Below are positions 1 through 11,373 of a stretch of 64,000 nucleotides of DNA, piece by piece. The notes beneath the pieces were generated by a model. It saw nothing but the letters and a program-made list of their open reading frames with translations, made no database searches and was not told the origin of the DNA. The stretch lies in the NCBI RefSeq assembly GCF_902686445.1, contig NC_062226.1:11566001-11630000 (forward strand), read 5' to 3'. Position 1 is the first letter of the stretch. Each line of letters opens with the position of its first letter. The position numbers and the translations under genes are program-made. This DNA is from Sciurus carolinensis (lineage: Eukaryota; Chordata; Mammalia; Rodentia; Sciuridae).

Positions 1-119
1 CCTCCTTGGCTATCACTAAGCCCTGTACATAATGAACTCTCCAGTAGTAGCATGACAAAGAAGATTATTTACGTGTAAAATAAAAAGAAAAGTAAAAACA
101 TGCTTCTCTTAATTTTTTT

Positions 120-234
120 CCCCTCGCTTAAAGAGCCAAAGAAACTGTAAGAATCCTAAGGAAAAAAAGAAAATTTTTCCCTTCACTTAAAGAGCCAAAG
201 AGGCTGTAAGAATCCTAAGAAAAAAAAGAAACTG
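120..234 (+). repeat. two-copy tandem repeat of about 58 bp
   Basis: Units at about 120-178 and 179-234 share cttaaagagccaaag and ctgtaagaatcctaag, with a handful of differences. It lies in an RC3H2 intron. The remainder of 1-558 shows nothing else recognisable. Confidence 0.75.
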
Positions 235-570
235 TGTGCACCTAGTCTTAACTCTGTATGGAGAATTGCACATTGATAACTTCTCAGATTCTGGGAGGTA
301 AAAGTCACCTTATCCATACCTGAAATAAAGCTCTTTAGCTAAAACAGATCTTTTGAGAAGATCTTGCTTGGTCCTAAAAAGTCAGAGAGGAAACTGTCAT
401 GCATTGCCATTCCACCCTCAATCAGTGCCCCATCTGAAAATCTATTTATCTCTCATATCTTGAAGTTGGCTTCCTACTCTGTCCCAAGGACCTAGTTCAG
501 AACTTTATTATCGCTTACAAAACTTAGGATGTAGTAATAAATATAATAATAGTAATACCCAAATTACACT

Positions 571-757
571 AGGTGCAGTTGTGGACTTCTGGTATCCCTA
601 TGACACTGAATGCTGAGGCAGAAAGATCCCAAATTCAAAGCCAACCTCTGTAATTTAGGGAGACCCTGTTTCAAAATTAAAAGTAAAAAGAACTGGGGGT
701 ATAGCTCAGGGTTAAGTACCCCTGGATTCAATCCCCAGTTTAAAAAAAAAAAAAAAA
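571..757 (+). mobile_element. B1-dID SINE
   Basis: A degraded B1 half (ctgaggcagaaagatcccaaa) is joined by an A-rich linker to an ID half (gggggtatagctcagggttaag, ttcaatccccag) with an A tail. From 758 to about 1610 nothing was recognised. Confidence 0.85.
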
Positions 758-1616
758 ATGAACTGATTATATTTTGTGCCAGGCAGCATTTTTTCATGTT
801 TCACATGTTAACCCAACTTATCCATTTTCCTACTTCAGTTGTTTTTTACTAACATTTCCCTACGTCTCAACTTAGATGTCTTCCCTCTGTATTGTGTGTT
901 TTTCTATTTCTACCAAGATCTTATCATCTAATCATGTTTATCTTCTACTTTATTTTTTTTTGACCATTTTTTTTGCCCTTTATCTTTTATTAACTACAAA
1001 AATGGCCAGTTGTAGAACTATCTAGAGATAAAATGGAAAAAAATTCAATTTGATGAAACCTAAATAACTGGCTATGTACACATTTCTAACTATGAAAAAT
1101 AACATACAGATACATGATGGTTAATGACACTAACACATCAATAAAATATCCAAGCAAAGGCCAAAACCCAACTGGGTTCTACCATATTTTCCAGGAACTT
1201 AATTCCTACCTTACTGATTTCCCCCACCCCCATCCAGATTATAGAACAAGAGCAAAACCTGGCCAGTTCATCAGATAAGTCTAGAATAATTTTCTAAAAC
1301 TAGATGAGGATAATTCAAGACAAGTTTAGTTTCACTGCATTTATGAATACAGTTTCAAAACCCTGGAATAAAAGATTTGTTAAATCCAGGAGCACGTTTA
1401 AAAAGTGCACTATGCTGATGGCATACACCAAGCATTTTCCCAGGAACGCAAGGGTAGTGCAGCCTCAGAAGATCTGTCACAAAACAAGTACTGGGTTGGT
1501 TCCTCAGAATTTGGTCCAACCTGACTCTCAGAAATAGATAGATGCCTTTTAGAAATAGATAGGTATAGATTCTTTTGGGGGCTTTTATTTGGTGGTAGTG
1601 GAGAGTTGTTTTGTTT

Positions 1617-1662
1617 TGTTTTTTGTAGTGCTGGGATTGAACCCAGGGCTCAGACATGCTGG
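1617..1662 (-). mobile_element. ID SINE fragment
   Basis: The short piece gtagtgctgggattgaaccc is the reverse of the ID B-box end, after a T-rich run. Confidence 0.6.
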
Positions 1663-2084
1663 GAACATGATGGGTACATGATGGATAATTTTTATAAGGT
1701 ACTTCTACTTAATCACTACTGACTACCATATGATTTCTTTCACTCTTTCATCTTACACATGTTGTTCCCTCTGTATTGTGTGCTTTCCTCTCTTCTCTCT
1801 GGAGAACCGTTTCTTATCATATTCAGTTATCATCTTCCCTCCACAAACTTCCCTGACTTGCCTAGGCAGTTTTGGTTGCTCTCTACTGTGCTGCTATAGC
1901 ACTTGTCTTAGCGGTTTCACACTTCTATAACAGAATACTGCAGACTGGATATTTGGTTGTTTTCATGCCCCAGTACCTCCCCTATCCTTTCTCTCCTTGG
2001 TCCCTGGGTCCCCTTTCTATACTCTACTGGTCTCTCTTCTATTTTCATGAGACTGCCCCCCGCAGTTTTTTTTTTTTTCCTTCT

Positions 2085-2935
2085 AGCTCCCACATATGAG
2101 AGAAAACATAGGACCCTTGATTTCAAACAGTTTGGCTTATTTTGCTTAAAATAATGCCCTTGAGTTTCATGTATTTTCGTGCAGATGATATAATTTTGTT
2201 CCTATGGCCAAATAAACAACATTGTGTATATGTAATACATTTTCTTAATCCATTCATCTTTTGATTCTTGGTATTGTTTCCCGAGCTTTAGGCGTCCTGT
2301 TGAGGAAATTGTTGCCTGCACTGATATGTTGGAGTGTTGACACTATGTTTCTCTGAGCATTTGCAAAGTTTTTGGTCTAATTCCTAGGTCCGATCCATTT
2401 TGAGTAGATTTTTGTGCGGGGTGAGCGATAAGGGTCTAATCACATTTTTTTACATATGGTTAACTGGTTTTTCCAGCACTGTTTGTTAAAAAGGCTATCT
2501 TTTTCTCCCTAAGTTTTTGCCATCTTTGTTAAGGATCAAATGATTGTATCTGTGTGAATTTGTCTCTGTCTTCTATTGTTTCATTGGTTTATATGTCTGT
2601 TTCTGTGCTAGTACTGTGTAGTTTATTACTATAGCTCTGTAGTATTATTTCAAGTGAGTATTGTTGTGATGCCTCCAGCATTGTTTCATTTGTTTGTTTT
2701 TTTGCTTAGAATTACTTTGGTTATTCTGAGCTTTTATCTTTCCATATGAATGGACTGTTTAGAACTATTTTTTCTAGTTCTGTGAATAATGTCATTAGTA
2801 TTTTGATGGGTATTGCATTGACTCTATAGATCACTTTTGGTGATATGGCCATTTTAACTATTAATTTTGCCTATCTAAGAACTCAGGAGGTCTTTCCCTC
2901 TTTCAGTGTTTTCTTCAGTTTCTTCTTCAGTTTCT
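2085..2935 (-). mobile_element. L1 LINE 3' fragment
   Basis: The reverse strand resembles the L1 ORF2 end and 3' region: ctagctcccacatatgagag, then the typical stretches around gatccattttgagta and aactggtttttccagcac. It is heavily mutated. Related sequence may begin near 1690. Confidence 0.7.
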
Positions 2936-3260
2936 TTCTTCAGTGTTCTATTATTTCCATAGACTGGGTAATTTATATGAACAAAAATTTATTTAGTTCA
3001 CTGTTCTGGAGGCTGGGGAGTCTTAAGATTAAGGGGATCACAACTGGTAAGGGCCTCTTGCATCATCCCATGGCAGAGGCAAACGGGCAAAAGTACCTGT
3101 GTGGGAAAGAGAGGGAGAGGAAATAGATTGGAGATTGAACTCACTCCTTTATCAGGAACTCACTCCTGTGGTAATGGCATTAACTTTTTTTTTTTTTTTT
3201 TTTTAATGGTACCAGGATTGAACCCAGGGGAGTTTGACCACTGAGCCACATCATCCCCAG

Positions 3261-3293
<33 letters not shown>

Positions 3294-3545
3294 GGAGACA
3301 GGGTCTCATCAAGTTCCCCAGGCCCTTGCTAAGTTGCTGAGACTACCCTTGAATTTGGGATCCTCCTGCCTCAACCACTGGGATTATAGGAGTGCTCCAC
3401 CACACCCAGAGGCACGAACCTATTTTTAAGGGCAGAGCCCTCATGACCTAATCATATCTTAAAGGTCTCTCCTCTCAACATTCTTGCATTGGGTATTAAG
3501 TTACCAACACATGAACTTTAAGGGGCATGTTCAGACCATAGCAAC
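2936..3545 (-). mobile_element. ERVL-MaLR LTR (MST/MLT1-like), interrupted by a SINE
   Basis: Seen on the minus strand it runs from tgctatggtctgaacatgcc to tacccagtctatgg, including the typical ctcatgacctaatca block (+ strand). A B1-dID (3185-3412) interrupts it. 3546-4060 shows nothing recognisable. Confidence 0.7.
3185..3412 (-). mobile_element. B1-dID SINE
   Basis: T run, reversed ID half (ggattgaacccaggggag, gagccacatcatccccag), long T linker, reversed B1 half (gagacagggtctcatcaag to ccaccacacccag). It is inserted in an LTR. Confidence 0.9.
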
Positions 3546-4584
3546 ACTCCATATGTAGCAATTCTAACTAGTGTTTATAAAATGTCTGTATTGCAATTGC
3601 TTCATTTATCTACCTTTATGTTTCCTGAACCTAGCATATACCTGAATAAAGTCAATATGTTCATGTCAAAAATAAAATAATCTACAGTTTCTATTTCTTA
3701 TTTCCAGCCAGCTTCACACTTTCTACTGCTTTTAAAACAAATAAATAGGAATCATACAAAGAATGAGAGGAGGTGATTTCACTATATCATATTGGTTTAA
3801 AAAATAAATGTTGCTAACCTTGCTGAGATTTTTAATGAGTCCTTTTGTCTTAGTTCACATAACACACCAAAAGCTCAACAAATGTGTATTCAACTTAAAT
3901 TAATTTTACCCTTGCTTGCTTTCTCTACTGTACACCCCTCTAGCCATACAGAATGTAAATACCCAACAATCTTTCTTTAGAATAAATATTTAAATGCATA
4001 TATTTTAGTAAAAGGGTATTAGAAACCTATTCCCAAGAATTGCTGCATTATGAGAAGTGTCAGAAACCTGGAACCAACTAACTCAACTCATTTTAAGAGA
4101 TTGTTATGGGCTTGGTACTGTCTGAAATGCTTCTAAGTGGGGAAACAGGAACAGTAACATGTAAATAATTAATTTCAGCAGTTTGGTAAGCTACAGCAAA
4201 GAATGGATTTTATTCTGATTGCAACAGGAAGCCACTATAGGGTTTTATTCAAATAGAATGATGAGATTTTAATTTTGTCTTAGAAATGTCACTTTGATGT
4301 TTGTAAGGATGGCGACCAGTTAAGCCTCTGCAGTGGACTCGGTGCAAGCTCAGTAGCATAATCCTCGTACTGTAGCATTGGAAATGATGAAAAGTATTCA
4401 TATTTGAGATATATTTTGAAAATAGAGTTTGCAAGATGGACAGATTGAATGTGGGATATAAAGAAAAGAGGAATCAAGGATAACTTCAAAGTTGTAGCCT
4501 GCATAACTGAGAGATATTCTTTACTGAGCTATGAAATGCTTTGGGATAGAAAATCAGTAGTTCTTTTGGTCATACAAAGTTTGA

Positions 4585-4900
4585 GGCTTACTCCACATTA
4601 ACGCATCCAATACTTATTGAACACTTAGTATGCATGAGACACTATATTTTGGGCTAAGTATGAAGAGTGCATAAATAAGAAAGGAAAATTCTTATCCTCA
4701 TGGGGTACATTGATATAGAAGGGACTAATATAAAGCAAATAAATAGAAAGTGTAATGTGTTAGTGATTCGTGCTAAGAAGAAAATTACACAAGGTAAGAA
4801 AAAGAAATGATTGAATGGGAGATAGTTTAGATAGGATTATCCTGGAAGGGCCATTAGAGGATATGACATTTAAGCAGACATCGTAACGAAGTAATGTTGC
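4585..4900. mobile_element. ancient L2-like repeat
   Basis: Phrases such as acttattgaacacttagtatg and cttatcctcatggggtac resemble old L2/MIR relics. 4060-4585 also looks like an old repeat that I could not name. Confidence 0.35.
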
Positions 4901-5816
4901 ACAGTAGAAAGACAGTTACAGAATTGAAGTCTATGAGAAGATAGATCATCTTGAGACACACAAGTGGGGCACAAAGTGGAGAGATTGGCTTTAGGAACAG
5001 GAACTCTTCCTTTTCTTAGGAGGAGTGTATGATTATAGATGCAAGGAAGTTACTAGAATTGGTTGTGGTAAGATGATTCTCAATTCATCTGTTTTCTTTG
5101 TTAAGAGGGATACAATATCACCTGTGGAGAGTGGAATGGAAAAGAATATTAGATGTGGGAAAGTAAATTTAGTAAAGAAATGTATTAACAAATTGCTTGG
5201 CCATTTTAAATAGTTCATAGTTTTGAATAGAATCTATATAGCATAATTGCACCTTTTTTTTCCACCAACATTTAACTGCTGTGCTTGGGAACAGGAAAGA
5301 GAAGGATTAATGGTAGATATTGGATTCTAAGATGGGAATACTTATAAGTACTTGAGAGAACTTAGGGATGATTTAAAAATAGGAAGCAATTGGTTTCGAA
5401 AGTAGAACTGCAGATTCTGTTTCAGCCTTTAGCTGCCCAGATGCTAAAAGTTCATTATGAACCCTGACTCCTCACTCAGTTTTCCATACTTAAGTTTTGA
5501 CTTCTCCTGATTCCTGTCTTTTGAGAGGCTCACATACAAAATTTTATTTTTTGCTTGCTTGACTACCTTACAAATATCTGAAATTGTCGTTTGAGGATGG
5601 AAAGCAAGGAGCAACTGGGCATTTTCTATAAGAACTTATAAGAGAAGAATGAGAATGTTTCAAAAAGCCTGTTGGAAAGCACAGGGATTTCTGATCTTTA
5701 ATGCCATCAAATTGCCATTCTGAAATATAGGTCTGCTCATGCTTCTCCTCCTCTAAGAAGTAATCATGGGTTTCCCCAATGTATACTTAATGACATATAA
5801 ATTGGACATCATCAGT

Positions 5817-6037
5817 TTTTTTATAGTACTGGGATTGAATTCAAAGGTGCTTTATTTTTTTTTTTTATTAAACCTCCCCACCCGACTCCCATCCCCTTTT
5901 GTGGGGGACAGGGTCTCCCTAAGTTGCTAAGGATCTCACTAAATTACTGAAGCTGACTTTGAACTTGCAATCTTCCTGCCTCTGCTCCTGAGTTGCTGAG
6001 ATTACAGGCATGCACCACTTGTACCTGGCCACCAGTT
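5817..6037 (-). mobile_element. B1-dID SINE
   Basis: Reversed ID remnant (tagtactgggattgaattca), T-rich linker and reversed B1 half (gacagggtctccctaagttg to ggcatgcaccacttgtacct). 6038-6600 shows nothing recognisable. Confidence 0.85.
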
Positions 6038-6620
6038 GTTTTTGTTGTGTTTCATCTTTTTTGTTTTCTTTTGTTATAAATTTCATGTTTTATTATTCTA
6101 CCTTTAGCCAGTCTGGTCTGGGAGCCCTTGTCTTTTATTAAGCTTCATTTTCCCCTATCAATATATGTATGTGGTGAGACCAAAAGAGAAAGGATTGAAT
6201 AATGAAGCTGTTGATAGATACTGAAGGACTAAAAGGGAAACTATTATAAAAGCATTGCTCATCACTAAAACTATATTAAATTTGTTTATACGTAACATTA
6301 ATATCACATTTAGACATAATGATGACCCCTAAGTGTATGTAGTCTTCTTTTCAGTCATGTAAAACTTAATTTCTCACCAGTTAAAAATATTGGAGGGAAC
6401 ATTATAGGACTAGCACTATATTATAATGAAATTTAGACATTTTCTTAAATGGAATCCAAGGTCACATTACTTTATGTATTACAGTATCATGTCCAGTCAT
6501 CATAAATAAAACTCAAAATTTAGTATCAGAAAAGTATTTAATCCTAATATTTTTTACTTTAGGTATAAACTAATATGAAGAATATAATATAAAATTCTAT
6601 GTTTAAGAATGAGTTTTGGT

Positions 6621-6825
6621 GACTGGGGTTATGGTTCATTGGTAGAGCACTTGCCTCACACATGTAAGGTACTGGGTTCAATCCTCAACACCACATAAAA
6701 ATAATAAATAAAGGGCCGGGGATATAGCTCAGTTGCTTGTCTTGCAAAGCACAAGGCCCTGAGTTCAATCCCCAGCACCACAAAAAAATTAAAAATAAAA
6801 TAATAATAATAATAAATGAAATAAA
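6621..6825 (+). mobile_element. two adjacent ID SINEs
   Basis: First copy 6621-6712 (ttcattggtagagcacttgc, A-rich tail), second 6716-6825 (ggggatatagctcagttgct, ttcaatccccagcaccac). Both are in the same orientation. Confidence 0.9.
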
Positions 6826-6879
6826 GGTATCATGTCCATCTATAACTAAAAATATTTTTTTAAAAACAGAATGAGTTTT

Positions 6880-7088
6880 GGACTAGGAACTGTACCACAA
6901 GCCTGTAATCCCAGTGGCTTGGTGGGAGACTGAGGCAGGAGGATCTTGGGTTCAAAGCCAGCCTCAGCAGTTTAGCAAGGCCCTAAGCAACTCAGTGAGA
7001 CCCTGTGTCTAAATAAGATACAAAAAGGGCTGGGGTTGTGACTCTGTTGTTAAGCATCCCTGGGTTTAATCCCTGGTACCTGCCCCCA
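6880..7088 (+). mobile_element. B1-dID SINE
   Basis: B1 half from acaagcctgtaatcccagtg to the flank of gagaccctgtgtctaaataa, then an ID half with ggctggggttgtgactctg. Confidence 0.9.
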
Positions 7089-7099
7089 AAAAATGAGTT

Positions 7100-7233
7100 T
7101 TGGGGCTGAGTGCAATGTCACAAACCTGCAATCCCAGTGACTCGAGAGTCTGAGGCAGGAGGATTGCAAGTTCAGAGCCAGCCTGTGCAAATTTAGTGAA
7201 ACCTATCTCAAAAAAAAAAAAAAAAAAAAAAAG
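7100..7233 (+). mobile_element. B1 monomer SINE with A tail
   Basis: aacctgcaatcccagtgact to a pure A run at 7210-7232. It faces an inverted B1 immediately after it. Confidence 0.85.
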
Positions 7234-7235
7234 AG

Positions 7236-7332
7236 TGTTGTTGTTTTTGTTTTTTTGAGACAGGGTCTGTCTAAGTTGCTCAGGCTGGCCTCAAACTTGG
7301 CATCCTCCTGACTTAGCCTCCCAAGAAACTGA
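7236..7332 (-). mobile_element. B1 monomer SINE, inverted
   Basis: ttgagacagggtctgtctaa and caggctggcctcaaacttgg are the reverse of the B1 body. It forms an inverted pair with 7100-7233, about 400 bp before an RC3H2 exon. Confidence 0.85.
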
Positions 7333-7740
7333 AGGATGCTTTCAACTTTTGTATACCTTTCCTCTTCATTCTGTGTTTCCCAACTAAATTTGGTGCTGCT
7401 TCTTGTTGTTTTTGCATAGTTTACTTTATATTCCAATTATGTAAGATCTTTAAGCATTTTCTTCCCACTCCATAAAAATTGCTCTTTGAATACATGTGTA
7501 CTTTGCTTGCTATATTAATTATGTGTCTGTATACATGTACATTATATACATATGTGAATAGCATATATTTTCATGTGTCATTTGTCACAGTACAATTTGG
7601 TATAGACTGTATTTGATATTTAGCTGCAGAAACTCTTTTCAAAACAATTTTCTTTTTTAAAAATATTTTCCCATTGTCTTTTCTTCTTTAGAATAAGATT
7701 TAGAACAATATTCACCAATCTGTTGATTGTTTTTAAACAG

Positions 7741-8049
7741 GTATCGATTAAGGAACAAAAAGATCAATGCGACTGTAAGAACGTTTCCTCTTCTAAATAA
7801 AGTTGGTGTAAACAACACTGTCACAACCACAGCCGGAAATGTCATTTCTGTCATAGGAAGTACTGAAACAACCGGGAAAATTGTTCCAAGTACAAATGGA
7901 ATATCAAATGCAGAAAACAGTGTTTCCCAGCTAATCCCACGTAGTACTGACAGTACTTTAAGAGCTCTGGAGTCTGTGAAGAAAGTGGGGAAGGTTGGCA
8001 CTAATGGTCAGAATGCTGCTGGGCCCTCTGCAGAGTCTGTAACTGAAAA
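7741..8049 (+). CDS. RC3H2: RC3H2 coding exon (first in window)
   Basis: The acceptor is ttttaaacag and the donor is gtaggt. The exon begins with the third base of a codon, reads YRLRNKKINATV at its start, and ends with two bases (AA) that are completed by T of the next exon to give Asn. It is rich in Ser, Thr, Val and Asn, with no known fold, and lies just C-terminal to where the CCCH finger should end. Confidence 0.94.
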
Positions 8050-11000
8050 GTAGGTATTAGGTAAAAAGGCTTAATAAGAGTTCTTTATCCTTTGTAGAAA
8101 TGCCTGAGTACTTTTTTTTAATCCTGAAGAACAGCGGTTAACTAGAATTTTTATATAGAATGATTTCATATAGTAGAAAAAGCATTAAAAGCATTTAATT
8201 CTGGCTGTACAATTGAGTAGCTCTGTAAACTTGGAAAGTCACTTCAACTCTGAGTTTTGTTTTCTCAACTGTACACTAAAGGAGGTTGGACCAGAATTGG
8301 GTTTTTTATACCATGTTTTCTTGAACTTCGGGAATGATGCCGTAGAGGTGCCAGAAAGGAACTAAGTAGAAACCTAAGCAGGTAAGAGGCTCAGCCTCTA
8401 GCCCTATGTAAATCAGAGCACTTCTATTTTGTACTCTACAATGATGCATAGTAATAAAGAGGGGAATCTTTGGAGCCAAACTCTTTGGGCTCAAATTATA
8501 GCTCACTGTTTCTCAGCCTTTGATGTTAAGCCAGTTAATTTGTCTTCCTTAGTTTACCCATTTGTAAAATTAGAATACCTATTTGATGGACTTGGGTGGA
8601 GCAGGTGCTCAGCATTTACAAGGCTCTGAACTCAATTCCCAGCTATCCACACACACACATACATAAAAGAATACCTACTTCTTATAGTGGTAATGAGAAT
8701 TAGGTGAGTTTACTACATTGTGTACTTTAGACTATTCCTGCCAGTTAGTAAACACTCAGTGAATATCTGCTTCATTATTACTGTTTTTACTAGCATTATT
8801 TTTGTTAGGTATCAGCATGAGATTTGATTGGCAAAAGATTTTGTTGCTTTAAGAAAAATGTTTGACGCCAGGTACAGTGGTGCACCCCTGTAAGTCTAGC
8901 AACTGGGGAGGATCACAATTTCAAACCACTCGCAACAATTTAATGAGACTCTGTCTCAAGGTAAAAATAAAAAGTATTGCAGATGTAGCCCCTGGTTTCA
9001 GTCCCCCATATGAGAGAGAAAAAGAAAAAGAGAAATTTTAAGGCCGGATAAAGTTGCTCAGTGGTAGAGTACTTGCCTAGACTCTGAGTTCAATCCCCAG
9101 TACTGCAAAGGGAAAAAAAGTTTTAAAACTTAAAATGATCTGAAGTTCTTTCCAATTCTAAAATTTCATACTTTGGTATTCTTTTGAGGTTTATAAACTG
9201 AAGCATATTCAGATTTTTTTGCCCATAAAGTCTGTTAGCATCTATTACATGACTGCTACTCACTTAATGTAACAAAGGATAAATAGGTAAGCAGTAATAA
9301 TTCTGTACTTTTGTATATGATAGGGAAATTGTTTAAAGGACCGTTATGAACTTCACTGAGAGATTTTACAAAGATATGTATCAAAAATATTGTCTAGTAA
9401 ATATTTGTGTACTTATTATGCACTGTTTTTGGCACATTTGGAAATTCATGAGACATAAGATAATCTATGCCTTTCAGGAATTTATGATGCTGTACTTGTA
9501 GAGATAGCATTTACATAAATGAAGCACACTGGAGTGGGATTAAAAGATAGGGAAGTTTTATATTGCTGGGAAAAATGTGGGAGCAGATTTCAGACAAAGA
9601 AACAATAAAATGGGTTAAGTTTCTTGGCAATTATATGGAATATTGAGGAGACCAGCCTTTTAAAAATAAAAGTTTATATTAGGGATTGGTGTAAAATAAG
9701 ATGAGTTAGCTAGATTGATACCAAATTATGGGACTCTTATGTTACATATGTTTAGGAAATGAACTTTTAAGGAGTTTTGGCAAGGTAATGTAAAATGTTT
9801 TATATCCATAGAATGGAATATCATACCGCCATTAAGTAGTAATGAAGAAAAACTACTATTGTGTGCTACAATATAGGTGAATCCACATTTTGCCAAGTGA
9901 AATAAGTCAGATATAAAACACCACTTATAATTTCATTTATGTGAAATGTCCTAAACAGACAAATCCATAGAAACAGAAAATAGATTAGTGGTGGCTTGGG
10001 CATAGGGTGACTGTGAATGGGGATTGAATGCTATTGAGTACAAGTTTCTCTAGAGAATGATGAAAATATTTCAGAATTAAGTAGCAATGATAGTTGGAAA
10101 ATCTTGTGAATATACCAAAACCAATGAATTGCATGCCTTAGAAGGATGAATTGTAGGTTAATTTTGAGTTTATATTTCTTTGTGATAAGTCAAACCACTA
10201 GCTTTGTGCATAATCTACCACTGAGCTATATCCCCTATATCTCAATTTAAAAAGAAAAAAATTATATATATTCATATATATATAAGCTAGTGAAAAGGCT
10301 GCTGATAATAAATAAATATAAATAAGTAAATCCCCTGTTTTTCCTTCAGTTATTAGTAAGTACCAAACATCAGGCCAACTAGTACAGCTAATGAAAATGA
10401 GCTGTGGATATACTTTTGCCTCCAAAGGTCTTCTGGGGTAATTTGGGAGATAGACATGTAAACAGATATCATATAATATACTTTGAAAGGTTCTTATGAA
10501 ATTTGTGTTCCAGATGTTATTGGAACACAGGAAAAAGGATAACTAATTCTTTTTATTCGTTCTAATTAGTCATACATGACAGTAGAATGCACTTTGATAC
10601 ATCATACCTAGATGGAGTATAATTTCTCATTCTTCTGGTTGTATATGATGTAGAATCCTACTAGTCATATAGATATATATGTACGTAGGATAGTGATGTC
10701 TGATTCATTCTACTGTCTTTCCTACCCCCATACACCCCTCCCCTCTCTTCACTCCCCTCTACCTAAGGATAACTAATTCTACAGGGAGATATTGTAGAAG
10801 TCTTCTTAGAGGTGAAGTGGTGACACCTGAACTAGTTCTAAAAGTATGCATAGCAAGGCAGGAAGATCTTTGTGGATAGAGGAAGCAATACAAGCAAAAA
10901 ATGGAGTTACAAGGGGAGTTGCTTGGAACAAGAACCTATAATCCTGGAAATGATCTAGGTTAAAACTGTAGTCATCTAGCTCCCTTACTAGGATGTAGCT

Positions 11001-11338
11001 GAAGATTTAGCTTTGTCCTTAAGTCTGAATTTTGGGGATAGCTTGCATGCTTTCTGAGGTTACAATTACCTTTTCATGAATTTTTATTGATAAATCTTAC
11101 TTGCCATTTCAAAGTAGTAATCCAAATTTTATAGTATATAACATTTTGACATAGAAGGACCAGATAATTAGAGGACTTAATGTAGTGCCTAAAATGTATT
11201 CAGTAACTGCTCTATAAATGTTGTTATTACTAAAAGGAAATTCTAATCATATTCCTATTACCTCTGTTCAACTTTAAGAATCAACACAACCAAGACATTT
11301 GTATTTACTGTATTACCTACATCTTCTTATTTATTTTC

Positions 11339-11373
<35 letters not shown>

